Part shown: positions 18,880-30,540 of the stretch, in pieces
Numbering within the stretch: position 1 is the stretch's first letter
How the letters are laid out: every line of letters begins with the position of its first letter
Assembly (NCBI GenBank): GCA_949361645.1
Contig: OX442423.1
Coordinates: forward strand, 2,847,066-2,911,065
DNA: 64,000 nt
Source of the DNA: Spongilla lacustris
Lineage: Eukaryota; Porifera; Demospongiae; Spongillida; Spongillidae
Reading direction: 5' to 3'
Notes under the pieces: model-generated
What the model was told of the DNA's origin: nothing
Seen by the model: the letters and a program-made list of their open reading frames with translations, nothing else
Databases searched by the model: none
Position numbers and translations under genes: made by a program

Positions 18880-19260
18880 TACACATGCGAGTTTACAGCA
18901 TCAATTTGAACTGAGACAACCAACATACCACTGCAGGCATAACATCAACCTGTGCACCATAGGTCTCTCTTCAAGCAATGATTCATTTATAGTTTTCTAA
19001 TCTACACATCACCAATACATAATATGTTGCTGAACAATGTATCTTCTTGTTGGCCATTATTATGACACTACCCGGGATTGTACTGAAACAAAATTCAAAT
19101 TCCTCTCCTCGGCACCTGATAGCTGAAGTGTTGTTGATATTTTTCCAGTTATCATTGGTCCAGCAAATGACCACCGACCCTGCAGCTGCCTTGGTATGCT
19201 TTACGCCAACCACACCAGAGCAGCTTGTTGCACTCAATGACACGTCTTCCAGGTGACATT
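18880..19260 (-). pseudogene. Broken partial copy of the exon-cassette gene
   Basis: Pieces resemble, in changed order, parts of the gene at 21027-23673. 18920-18950 matches the end of its third exon (VDVMPAV and the following donor). 18965-19040 matches exon 13. 19040-19260 matches the last exon, including SCSGVV, TKAAAGSVVI and WTND.W. The intervening exons are missing, so this is a rearranged duplicate that is unlikely to make the same protein. Confidence 0.7.
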
Positions 19261-19738
19261 GTGCTTTTCGATTCTGTAATTCACATTGGGTACATCACGT
19301 GTTTCCAATATACAGTGTACATGTACATGTACATTGTATTCATGCACTGCCATTGGTTCCTTGTATAAATGCCTTGTCATTGAATTCAATCGATGAAATG
19401 TGATTGGGTGAAGCAGGCAGCATGTTTTAGCAATGACAAATAACTATATTACACAACATTACATTATGAGTACGAAAAATCAAACGGAAAACACAAGGAT
19501 ACTGACGAGAAGCATAGACTTACCTCTCCCTAGGCGCACTCACTGTAAGCCCATTGTGAACCCATTCATGACATCAGTCTACAAAATTCAACGCTTTTTT
19601 CTCCTCACTCTTTACATGCGACACTTAAGATTGACCCGACATGTTTCATTCAATCGACCGAACCCTAGTTACTACATGTACGTGGCTCTGGAATGTAGCT
19701 TATCCTCCTTTATTCGTACAACGTAAGATCACTTTGAG
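19261..19738. other. No gene recognised
   Basis: Contains TACATGTACATGTACA-type words near 19315-19335. No coding evidence. Confidence 0.4.
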
Positions 19739-20050
19739 TTGATATTTCAGTCAGGCATCCTTTCAGGACTAAAACAGTATATTATTGTAGCATTTACACT
19801 GATTATACGAGAAGACAGCATGATTGCAAGTACGTTTACTTGCGGAGTGACTAAATCTGTATATCTGGCGATCTTTGGCCTAGCAGACTACTTCAAGAAG
19901 GCATTGCTACATGATATCAAGGGGGTCTTTACTGTGTTGTTTGATGAGAGCTTGAATAATAAAATAAAGGAGAAACAAATGGATCTACACATTCACTACT
20001 GGTGTGGGACACTACATTGCATCATGACAGATACATGTACATGTATATAG
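19739..20050 (+). pseudogene. hAT-like transposase fragment
   Basis: The frame encodes STFTCGVTKSVYLAIFGLA, then VLFDESLN and KEKQMDLHIHYW. The order F-x-C-G...Y...FGLAPYF...LFDESLN...KQMD is the N-terminal half of the catalytic region in a hAT-like transposase group common in animal genomes; the Asp of FDES is probably the first catalytic residue. The remaining catalytic motifs and the hAT dimerisation region are absent before the stop at 20048-20050. A stranded fragment. Family from memory of the motif. Confidence 0.55.
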
Positions 20051-21026
20051 AAAATGAATGAACACACATAAATACCTTTTGTTTGCTATCTCTGCCCAGA
20101 AATTATGGCCATGATGATGGAAAATGGAGTTATTTATACCTACATGTACTATAACCACTTCCCAAAGCAGGAGGCAATTTTGTCTAGTCAGATAACAGGA
20201 GAATCATATACATGTACGCCTTGGCAAGATTGGCTGGGGAGTTAATTATGCCTTAGATTATATAATAACTCTGGAGAGTCACTTTTATCATGGGGGAGTT
20301 ATATATGCGGCAAATATGCCTAGGCGTGAATGACTGCGTGGGGAATCAAAATTTAGGGGAGTCATTGGCGACTATGACATTTATCACTTTTGTAGTACGT
20401 ACATGTACAGCTAAATATAGGACTATTGAATATTTTTTTCTACCATCGTTGTTCCCTTATTCGGAGTTGTTCCCTTCCTTTTGCCTTCAAATCCTACATG
20501 TATATGCCACCAACTTTCTCCACCTGAGAAGTTTTTTAAAAATCTTGTTTCTTTCATTTAAATATATATGGCTACTCAGTTATATGGCCGTAGCATCCAG
20601 TCCCGGTTCTAAGGTTTTCTTTCATGGAAAAAAATTACAATCTTTTAAAATTTATATCACTTCATAAATGTACATGTCTCCTGCCTGTAGCAGCAGACCT
20701 TTCAAAGAATCCTATATGAAAGTTACTGCCGTATCTCTCGATACATGCGAAGGGTCATTTTCTTAGAAAGTGTCCCATGTATATAGCCTTCCGATAGTGT
20801 ACCTACACAACATCAGTTTAATTTGTCAGTACCAGGCAATTTCATACATACATACATTACGCGCACTACACTTAAATAGGCATTTGGAAAATATAGTCTT
20901 TGTAGTCATTATTATCCCAGTGTTCTTCGGTTGAAGAACAAAATTGTATTGCCAATAAGATCACACTACCCAGGATTGTAGTGAAAGAAAATTTCCTCTT
21001 CTCCGCATCTGATTGCTAAAGTGTTA
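20051..21026. other. No gene recognised
   Basis: AT-rich sequence with frequent TACATGTA words. 20900-21026 is the region downstream of the cassette gene and is also duplicated at 18810-19150. Confidence 0.4.
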
Positions 21027-23359
21027 TTAATATTTTTTCCATTTGTCATTGGTCCAGCGAATGACCACTGACCCTGCAGCTGCCTTGGTATCTTTGACCC
21101 TAACCACTCCAGAGCAGCTTGATGCACCTACATGTAGCGAAACCGTCTTCAAGGCAACATTGTGCTTTTCAATTCTTTCATTCATTGCAGGCAAATGTTG
21201 TTCAACATATAAGTACATCCCATCCTCCTGTGGTATTTTAGAAACCACCGATGTTGATATTGTGCTTTCTTTCACGGGCTTAAATAAGAATAATTGATTA
21301 GACTACTGTGGTTCACATTTGCAAGACCCTACCTCGTATGATGTTACTGAGTTTATGGCCTGAACAGGGCACTCCAGACCACTGACTGTTAGTCGCTTTA
21401 TAATACAAAATAAAATATATCTTTTACACTACCTTACTGAACATCTTACCTCATTTGATGGAGTAGAATACATCAATGGATTAGAATTGTATCATTGTAT
21501 ATACACTGACCTTAGGCAATGATTCATTGATACTTTTGAAATCTGGAAATGCAGCATGCATCGCATCACCAATGTACACATTGCTGAACAACATATCTTC
21601 ATCTTGTGCAGAATTCTCCATACTGCACAACATATCATCCTGAAAATTTATAAATGAAATTTGCATCGTAAATTCAGTCTTTCATGCGTACAAGCATGTG
21701 CATGCATTGCTAGTTTGATCATGCATATATGCACAGAATATTATTACAAAGATATGCAAATTAATGCCTCTATTGCAGAATTTTCCTCATTCATGATTTT
21801 AACATTGCAAGGAATGTCATTCTGTAAATTTAAAAACAGAAATCTAATACTTACAAATGTCTTTGCAGAATTGACATATCACATACTATTAACTTCCAAC
21901 AGCATACCTTGCTTCCACAGGTAGTATTGAGCTGCACAGAAGTTTCTGCCTCTGTTTTCACCATCATGTCATACACAGTCTGAAACGTGCAGGAAATTTC
22001 TCACTCATTTACTCACTTCCTGCATGCCATTGATTGCAGCATTTGAACTTACCCCTTCGAATTCCATGTCAGAGTACAAAACGTCTGAAGGCACCTATTA
22101 AGTATTGCATGAGATGACTACAATATTATGTGTAGTGCTAATACCTGAAGAAGAGTTTCTCTTCTTTCAACATTGGTAGCATCCTGAAATGCAAGTCAGT
22201 GGTATTATTATTTTCAATAATATGCATATTAATACCACTAATTCAATAGCAGAATTTTCGACGTTCATGATTTGTAAATTTCGAGGAATGTCATTCTGTG
22301 AATAAAACATATGACACATGTCCTTATCTGAAAATTTAGAATTGGCATATCTCATACCACTAAGTTGCAGACTACATGGAAAGCTCAACTCTCAAGCCAA
22401 ATCAAACAGCATACCTTTTTTACACAAGTAGTATGTTGCTGCCCAGAAAGTTCTGCGGTTGTATTCCCCATCATGTCATTCACAGACTGAAAAGTGCATC
22501 AAATTTCTCAATCATTTCCTCAGTCCTTACACACCATTGCTTTCAGCATTTGAACTTACCCTTTCAAATTCCATGTCAGAATATGAATCTTCTAAAAGCA
22601 TCTGCATGAGATGATTACAATAATGATTTAAGTGACACGTACATGTGCATATTTGTAGTGCTAATACCTCAAGCAGAGTTTCTCTTCTTGCAACATGGGT
22701 GGCATCCTGAAATGCAAGTCAGTGAGATTTAATTGCATGGCTAAAGATGTCTCATACATCCCTAAACGCATACCTGTATATCAATGGCAGTGACAGTGCT
22801 CTCAGTGATTTCCACCTAATATATATGCATAAACTTAACACCTTTCGTAATAATTTCTATTTACTGCACCCGTGTAACTCATACACATGCATTACTATGG
22901 ATTTGCACATGCGTCTTTAGAGTGTTATTGGGACAACCGACGTACCACTGCAGGCATAACATCAACCTGTGTGTCCAATGCACCACGGATCTCTTCAAGC
23001 ATCGCCATTGATGAAGGCATTACATCTGTCGTTCCCCGCTGCAATATAACGAACCAACGATGAGACATGTATGCACGGATTTTGTTATTGTAATTTACTT
23101 ACCATACACAACAAGTGTTCAAAAGCTCTTTTTAAACCATCAAGTCCTTTTCTCTGCCAAAAAATATCTCCGTCAACATGAATCCACTGATGCACCATTG
23201 CATAGCAACACGCGCACGCTTAGATCATGCCATGAGTATAATTTTACGCATGCACTAAACATTGCACATCTCTCAATACCATACGTTGGGGTAAGCCTTA
23301 TAACAGCGCCAGCTACATCTCAATTTAAGTATGACAATTTGTGTACGTTATTGTGTATG

Positions 23360-23434
<75 letters not shown>

Positions 23435-23673
23435 CGTTTGTTTGTGCTGGTGTACGTGTGTGTGTGTGTGCATGTGTGTGTGACTGTGTGTGCATACTGA
23501 TAGTAACATTTAGTACCAGCTTTTCAGTATTAAGATCTGTATTTGGAATTGTTTGGCTAATAATAATTAACGACTGCATGACTTACGGCACGTTTGCCTT
23601 TGGCGGACCGGGACGGTAACTGGATAATAGATGACTGAGAAATGGGTTGCTTTTTGGAGAAATTGTTTCCCAT
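21027..23673 (-). CDS. Fourteen-exon gene of unknown family with a duplicated four-exon cassette
   Basis: I assembled this from splice signals on the minus strand. Exons: 23673-23587, 23153-23103, 23038-22946, 22815-22774, 22706-22668, 22601-22560, 22486-22415, 22295-22236, 22183-22145, 22094-22053, 21979-21908, 21821-21768 (uncertain), 21639-21511, 21278-21027. Every join is AG acceptor to GT donor and every exon is a whole number of codons, giving about 357 residues and a TAA stop. Exon 12 is the exception: its donor site reads GC where exon 8 has GT. The first exon starts MGNNFSKKQ, a good N-myristoylation signal, so the product may sit on membranes. Exons 5-8 and 9-12 are tandem copies of one cassette of 13, 14, 24 and 18-20 codons, sharing RRETLL, YSDMEFE, DMM and NDIP...ENSAI. 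The last exon has SCSGVVRVKDTKAAAG. Introns are 50-433 bp. No known domain recognised. Broken copies nearby. Confidence 0.65.
23361..23432 (+). repeat. (GT)n microsatellite in the first intron of the cassette gene
   Basis: About 72 bases of TG dinucleotide, with more GT-rich sequence to 23500. It reads CA on the transcribed (minus) strand. Confidence 0.9.
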
Positions 23674-24330
23674 TTGAATATAACTTGGCAGATGAGAATT
23701 TGACCACACTGTAGATCGTAACGTTCCTTTGTAAGCGTTCGCGTCTCGAATAATGCATGCCAAGGTGATCACGTGCATGTGCAATATCATGTAAAAATGC
23801 AAGAACAATTCGTTTACTTTTCAGTATCACATATGCTTGATTTGCATTAGCATTTTGTCGTTCATTGTTGCACAAACATATAATTTCACGATGTTAAATA
23901 ACCGTGAAGAATTAATTAGTCCAGGTTCTTTTGCACACGAAATGCAGCCGTCTCTTGGGTACATGTACATGTAAAATTCAGAATTCTTTTCAGAGTTGGC
24001 CTGGCGGATTTCTAGAGAAGAAAAAACTGAAGCTCAGCGCTCTTGTCTTGTGTTCGCCAAAGGCAAACGTGTGCATGTCCAAGAAGTAGTGCAAATTGTC
24101 AGGCCTTCGAGGACCATAACACTTTAAGTTTAACAGTATAAACACGAGACGAGTGCGTCTAGAACAATGTGTACATGCATGTGCATACACAATACTTCGA
24201 TCAGTACTTGTTCTATTTGTCTGCACGTAGTGCAACCCCTTTCTCACACATATCAGCCAGCACAATGAACATTCAGATTTTTTTTAAAGCATATAACATG
24301 TAACATGTATGCACACAGTTGTGAGGTTAT
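23674..24330. other. Upstream flank of the cassette gene
   Basis: No gene seen. The 17-base word CGCCAAAGGCAAACGTG at about 24054-24070 is the inverse orientation of part of the gene's first exon. Any promoter should lie here, but no clear TATA or initiator was identified. Confidence 0.35.
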
Positions 24331-24498
24331 TAGTGTTCCGGTTCGGACCGAACCGGTATCTCACGGTTTGAGGTTCGACTCAGTTCGATGTTCGATAATA
24401 ATCGTTGATAATTGGCAATCGCGAACTGTTCGAAGTTCAGTTCGAATTAAGCAGGTTCGGTTCGATGTTCGGTTTGAATGGATCAAACCGGAACACTA
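24331..24498. mobile_element. Short MITE with TAGTGTTCCGGTT ends
   Basis: The left end TAGTGTTCCGGTT is mirrored by AACCGGAACACTA at the right. The interior is rich in GGTTCG/CGAACC words that also pair. Total 168 bp with no coding content. TA at each boundary could be a target duplication. Confidence 0.75.
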
Positions 24499-24721
24499 GC
24501 TGTGCATGATTAGTGTACACGGTGTACAACATGCACCATTGATGAAAACGCACCCATATGTATCAATCTTCTTCATCCTCAGCAGCTCCTGCTCACTGTA
24601 CTGTACTGTGAGGGTGAGGGACAGGGATACAAGGGAAAGAAAGGGAGAGGGGGTAATGTATACATGCACTTGTGATAATATATTCATGTACACTGCATAC
24701 ATATATGCTGTAGGGTCAATA

Positions 24722-25043
24722 CAGTGCCGTCCACCCACAAGTTCACACTCGCGCGCGCGTGTATTCGAGTCGAGCGCGAGTCGCGCGCGAGTCAATTAGC
24801 GAGTGCAATTAGCCCTCGATACGTGCACTGTTGCGAGCGTCACTCAAATACCTATTTATGGCATACCTACAGATGATTACGTTAGTTTCAAGCTATTAAT
24901 AGTATATGTTTTTGTTCCAGCTGTTTTGCTTTGAGTTATGGCGCGGAGTTATTATTGCACTCGATCGAGTCGTGCGCGAGTCGAGCGCGTGTCGAGTGCG
25001 AGTCGAGCGCGCGCGAGTGTGAACTTGTGGGTGGACGGCACTG
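24722..25043. mobile_element. Nested MITE with CG-rich ends and TA duplication
   Basis: Begins CAGTGCCGTCCACCCACAAG and ends with its inverse; the perfect inverted repeat runs about 36 bp, then becomes a CG-rich region of GAGTCGAGCGCGAG-type words. TA flanks both sides (24720-24721, 25044-25045). Removing it restores the left end of the surrounding foldback element, proving the order of insertion. CAGT ends plus TA suggest Tc1/mariner mobilisation. Confidence 0.85.
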
Positions 25044-26027
25044 TACATATGAAGATCACTTAAAATTGGACGCATAGCTTTAGATTTTGTTGTAACTTCT
25101 CATATTTTTCAGTCCTCATATGAAAGTAACTTTGGTGAAAAAAAAAGTCAAAAAACTTTAATGGTTTACGAAATACATCGTCATGAATAATTAATGATTC
25201 TCCACATTTTTGCTCCTTTGCTGAGCCATTACTTTGCTCTCACAGATCTTGCAGGGTTATATTTGGTATCAAATCGATGCTCTTGTGATGTACAACTAAA
25301 TTATCATATGCTTTTATGATAGAGGTTAAAGGGTTAAAAATTATATTTGTTTATCACACGGTTTACAGATTTCAGACCACTTGCAGATTGAAACTCGACA
25401 TATTTTTTTTACATAGTGAAAGCCACACCCTGTTATAATGTTTTAGAAAAATAAAAAGTCTGAGTATCAGTTATCTCTGGGAACCACAAGCGATTGAACA
25501 TCAGGACGCCATTTTTTCTTTTTTTTGGCACCTTCAATGTTTACATGGGTCACAAGTGGAGTTATGTAATAATCATCCACACATTTGTAAACTGTGGTTG
25601 GCATGACTCAGCACATATCAGAGACACTCCTCCTGTAGGTTTTTTTAACCCAATAAGGCATGCGCGGGCTTTAAAGTAGTCTGGCGTTTCGTAAAGCAAT
25701 GGCAAGATTTATAGTCATACGCGTCGTATATACTCGTATCGAACCCTCGTATATTCGAGTTGTACGGCTTGTACCAGCTGCAATAATAACAGAACATCAT
25801 TCTCTCTGTATTCGAAACAGAGATTTAGCATGCTGCAATTGTCTACGAAAAATGCGTAAGCTCAATCCTGAAATAGCGTTCGTAGTCAATCGTAGATACC
25901 TCTAGCGGTAGTAGCCTTACACAAGCAGTTGTGGGTCCTAGTAGCCCAAGTTCCCAACATCATATCTTCGGTTTGCACAGGTGTGCACGTGCTTAACACA
26001 CTACTGGGAGCTGATTCAAGGATACTA

Positions 26028-26160
26028 GGGCCTGCACCTTCTTGAGAAGAGCGGCTAGGGCCTGCACTGTGTTGGGAACTTGGGCTACTATATAGGGCCT
26101 GCACCATGTTGGGAACTTGGGCTACTGGGGCCTGCACCATGTTGGCAACTTGGGCTACTA
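26028..26160 (+). repeat. Minisatellite at the foldback centre
   Basis: Several copies of a roughly 32-37 bp unit containing GGGCCTGCACCATGTTGG and AACTTGGGCTACT. Confidence 0.8.
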
Positions 26161-27056
26161 GGACCCACAACTGCTTGTGTAAGGCTACTACCGCTAGAGG
26201 TATCTACGAACGCTATTTCAGGATAGAGCTTACGTATTTTTCGTAGACAATTGCAGCATGCTAAATCTCCGTTTCGAATACAGAGAGAATGATGTTCTGT
26301 TATTATTGCAGCTGGTACAACTCGAATATACAAGGGTCCGATACGAGTATATACGACGCGTATGACTATAAATCTTTTCATGGCTTTACGAAACGCCAGA
26401 CTACTAAAAATACCTTTTAAAGCCCGCGCATGCCTTATTGGGTTAAAAAAAACCTACAGGAGGAGTGTCTCTGATATGTGCTGAGTCATGCCAACCACAG
26501 TTTACAAATGTGTGGATGATTATTACATAACTCCACTTGTGACCCATGTAAACATTGAAGGTGCCAAAAAAAAGAAAAAATGGCGTCCTGATGTTCAATC
26601 GCTTGTGGTTCCCAGAGATAACTGATACTCAGACTTTTTATTTTTCTAAAACATTATAACAGGGTGTGGCTTTCACTATGTAAAAAAAATATGTCGAGTT
26701 TCAATCTGCAAGTGGGCTGAATTCTGTAAACCGTGTGATAAACACATATAATTTTTAACCCTTTAACCTCTATCATAAAAGCATATGATAATTTAGTTGT
26801 ACATCAAAAGAGCATCGATTTGATACCAAATATAACCCTGCAAGATCTGTGAGAGCAAAGTAATGGCTCAGCAAAGGAGCAAAAATGTGGAGAATCATTA
26901 ATTATTCATGACGATGTATTTCGTAAACCATTAAAGTTTTTTGACTTTTTTTTTCACCAAAGTTACTTTCATATGAGGACTGAAAAATATGAGAAGTTGC
27001 AACAAAATCTAAAGCTATGCGTCCAATTTTAAGTGATCTTCATATGTATTGACCCT

Positions 27057-28719
27057 GTAGTGTATGCCAAACAAGTACAATACTGTATATATATGAACAC
27101 AAACAGTACATGCTAAAGTACAGGATACAGGGTTGCATACCTTCCCCCACCCCATTGGTGTGCTCAGATTAGTACATTCTATATTCTGTAGTGTGTGTTA
27201 GTGACCCTTAAAACAAATAGTATAGTTGTCCTTAGACTAAAATTCAACTGTGCATTGGAGTCAATTTGAATGTATACGTTCCCACATGTGTACTCAGTGT
27301 AGTACATACTTTCAGTGTGTGTGTGTGTGGGGGGGGGGCTAATTACTGTTTGCCATCAGCTTAGTGACGTATGTGTACATGATTACTTTATCTGCATGAG
27401 CACAGGACGAGGCGCTACTATAAGGATGTGTACACATAGCCGGACAATCTCCTAGCAATGCAGCAAGGACAAATTTAATACAAATCAATGTGTGGAATGA
27501 ATTTTACTTTGCTTTGACAGCATTGAAACCTCAATCTCAACTTGAGCTGATAATAACCACACTACATCCTGAATTACTCTACTTAAGTCGAGATTGAGGT
27601 TTGTAGCTCTCTGTAGCTCTCTGGCTATTAGTATACATGTACATTGTAGGTCGTTCATTTTAACCCAATTAAGCAATGTCAACCAATCATCTAGCTCTAA
27701 AGTAAATGAGCCTGTCACCTGTGTAACATTTCGAGTGATAATCAATTGCCTCTGAATGGATGATGATCCGTTATATCAAAATCTCTCCTCCACTCATGAA
27801 GACATGCACAACCTAGGCCATCTCTGTGGACAACATTTATATGATATCAATGATGATTTAGTTTTACATTGCAATTATAACCTAGTACCCAGACCCACTC
27901 TACAGCAGTAATTTAAGTAAACATGGTTAGACTTTATAAAAAAAATTCGGGTTCTGCACAATGAGTTATGAAATACCAAATTCAGCCGCTAAACAGCTGT
28001 ACTACATGCAAGTTTATTGGATATCTGAGATGGCGTCATTCCAGTATTTTCAGTATGTAGAAAGAAAGTTCTTTAGCAGATGATATATTCTTATTAGCTT
28101 GTATGATGTTTACAGCATTCAAGACTCGCTCTTTTTCAGGCTGTAAAAGGATAAGCAACGGGTATTAATATATATAGGCTACTAATAAATTACTTTCAAC
28201 TGAAAAAAATTATTTATAAAATGTGCAAATTGAAGTCAAGAAACAAGGGAAATCCAATCATGGTTGGTCCAATGCTTTTACATGATGACAGTTCATGCCA
28301 CGACTTCTTTTTTCTATAGTTGAAACTGTAATTGGTTGTGTCCATGAGCTAGGCATGAGGATCTTATTCTTGGAAGTGAGGATGAAAAGGCTATATTGGG
28401 AAAGCACTACACTTTCTTTTTTCCAAATGCATTACACCATATGTGCACAAAGCATCTGCATCAGTCTAACTGACAAAATTTGGTGTGTCTAAAATAGATC
28501 ACAGTACCTTTTTAACTGTTTTGTTTGATTCAGATGGTTTGAAGATAGTAGTTTAGTTTTGAAACAAGAGCAGAAAAAATATTATCATCTAACTTGATAG
28601 AAAGGTATCACAAATTTAAAAAGTATATATTACAGCTAATTGTGTGGAACCATGTTGTTGTAAAACTGGGTCACAACTAAGAAATAAAAATTTTAAAAAC
28701 AAATTTGGACCTGCATGTA
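27057..28719. other. No gene recognised; one small hairpin
   Basis: A stem of about 23 bp (AAACCTCAATCTC with its inverse) spans 27525-27601. A minus-strand frame at 27485-27745 overlaps it and is not convincing. A poly-G run of nine to ten bases follows a GT run near 27320. Confidence 0.4.
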
Positions 28720-29790
28720 TACATGTTAAGTGGAAATCACTGACAGCGCTGTCACTGCCCTTGATGTACAGGTATGTGTTTGGGGACGTATGAAATATCT
28801 TTAGCCATGCAATTAAATCTATCACGATGCTACCTATGTTGAAAGAAGAGACATATTATTGTAATCATCTCATGCAATACTTAACAGGTGCCTGCAGACG
28901 TTTTGTATTCTGACATGGAATTTGAAAGGGTAAGTTCAAATGCTGGAAGCAATGGTGTGCAAGGACTGAGTAAATGAGTGAGAAATTTGCAAGCACTTTT
29001 CAGTCAGTGAATGATGGGGAATACAAAGGCAGAAACTTCTGTGCAGCAACATACTTCTTGTGGAAAATAGGTACACTGTTTGATTTGGCTTGAGCTGAGC
29101 TTTTGTATGCAATATGTCAATTCTAAATTTTCAAATAAGGATATGTGTCATATAATATTTTATGTTTTATTCACAGAATGACATTCCTCACAATGTTCAA
29201 ATGATGAATGAGGAAAATTCTGCTATTGTTTTAGCGCTATTAATTTGCATATCATTGCAATAATAAGTGCATGCGTGGTCAAACTCACAATGCATGCGCA
29301 TTCTAGTATGCATGAACTACTTTATCAGTCTAACTACGATGGAAATGTCATTTTTTACTTTTCAGGATGATACGTTGAGGAATTCTGCACAAGAAGAAGA
29401 TACATTGTTCAACAACATGTTATGTATTTGTGTTCAGTGTGATGCATGCAGTATCTCCGGATTTGAAAACTATCAATGAATCATGGCTTAAAGAGAGCTG
29501 TGGTACACAGGTTGATGTTATGCCTGCAGTGGTACGTCGGTCGTCTCATTTTAAAATGACGCTTTAAACACGCATGTTCAAATCCATTACTATTCATGTG
29601 TAGAGTCACGCGGGTGCATTGTTTATACATAAATTAGATACCAGTATAAAGTTTATGTATACATGTTAGGTGAAAATCACTCGCAGCACGTAGTGGCCAT
29701 AGGATGTGTTTGGGGATGTATGAGACATCTTTAGCCAATTAAATCTATCACTGACTTGCATTTCAGGAAGCTTATGCAATAGTTAATCTC
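28720..29790 (+). pseudogene. Inverted, degenerate copy of the cassette gene
   Basis: Plus-strand pieces match exons of the minus-strand gene in its own order. 28729-28776 resembles exon 4 with a damaged acceptor. 28837-28855 is a truncated DATYVERR exon. 28889-28930 is the YSDMEFER exon with intact splice sites. 29003-29078 resembles the SVND exon but carries a deletion that shifts the frame. 29177-29250 is the NDIP...ENSAI exon. 29366-29540 joins parts of exon 13 to the end of exon 3. 29655-29790 repeats the exon 4-5 region. It is a partial duplication that has decayed. Confidence 0.75.
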
Positions 29791-29921
29791 TAAAATAAAT
29801 TCTCAAGATGTAAGCCGGTAAGCTGCTAATAATTTCAACATATTTAATGTTATAACATTCTTTTTTTTTTTACATGCATATACATGAATGAAGGGAAAGG
29901 GCGAACAGCAGTAAATGGTGG

Positions 29922-30540
29922 TTGGGAGTCAATCACTCATTGAGTTTGGATGGAAATCCAATGGTTTGTCCTCTATGTCCCAACTATGCACTTGACCCTC
30001 TTGGTTACCACTGTGTCACATGCAAAAGAGGAGGTGATGTAACAACCAGGCACAACGTGATCTACAGCACCTTTCAGCGGGCTGGTTTATCTGCACACCT
30101 TGAGGTTGGCTGTAGATAGGGACATGATAATTCCAAAACACGGCCTGCAGACATTCTAGTTACCAATTGGGATTGTGGTACCCGGCTCAGCTGCCTTTGA
30201 CATCACTGTTACATCCTTGCTTAATTCACACTCTATGTTGTAAGCGGGCATGTACCAGCTGGGTGTTTCAGCAAAGGCAGCTGAGCTCAGAAAACATGAC
30301 GAAAATGATCCCAAGTGTGCTGAGTTGGTTTGGCGATGTATACCATTGGCAGTGGAGAACTATGGGGCCAGGGGACCAGAGGCATTAAAGGTCATCTCGC
30401 AGGTGACTTCACGGCTAGCCATTCGTGGTAACATGCACCCCCAAGTCTAAGGTGGTCAGCCTGTTACTGATTAGATCGATTCGGGCTAATGCTCGATCAA
30501 TCTTGGTCCGCTCCTACCCCCAAATTCCCCCAATCAACCG
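29922..30540 (+). pseudogene. Retroelement protein tail (zinc knuckle plus restriction-like endonuclease)
   Basis: Frame 29922-30119 encodes CPLCPNYALDPLGYHCVTC and a TRHN motif, a CCHC-type knuckle. After stops and shifts the sequence continues with TRPADIL and AFDITVTS, which fit the PD and D/E-x-K parts of a restriction-like endonuclease. Then come NDPKCAELVWRCIPLAVENYG and a Ser/Arg-rich end. This arrangement is the C-terminus of an R2-like non-LTR retroelement family. At least three frame changes disable it. Confidence 0.65.

Larger units (their letters stand above)
24712..27056. mobile_element. Foldback element, about 0.9-kb arms
   Basis: Left arm (24712-24721 plus 25044-25963) and right arm (about 26138-27056) are near-identical reverse complements starting AGGGTCAATACATATGAAG. 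The centre, 25964-26137, holds a minisatellite. Differences between arms are few (an example is CAGACCACTTGC against CAGCCCACTTGC). No transposase frame exists, so it must be moved in trans if at all. A MITE is nested in the left end. Confidence 0.9.

Noticed and set aside
27485..27745. 86-codon minus-strand frame
   Set aside because: It runs through a hairpin, lacks recognised motifs and has no splice context. Listed only as unannotated sequence.
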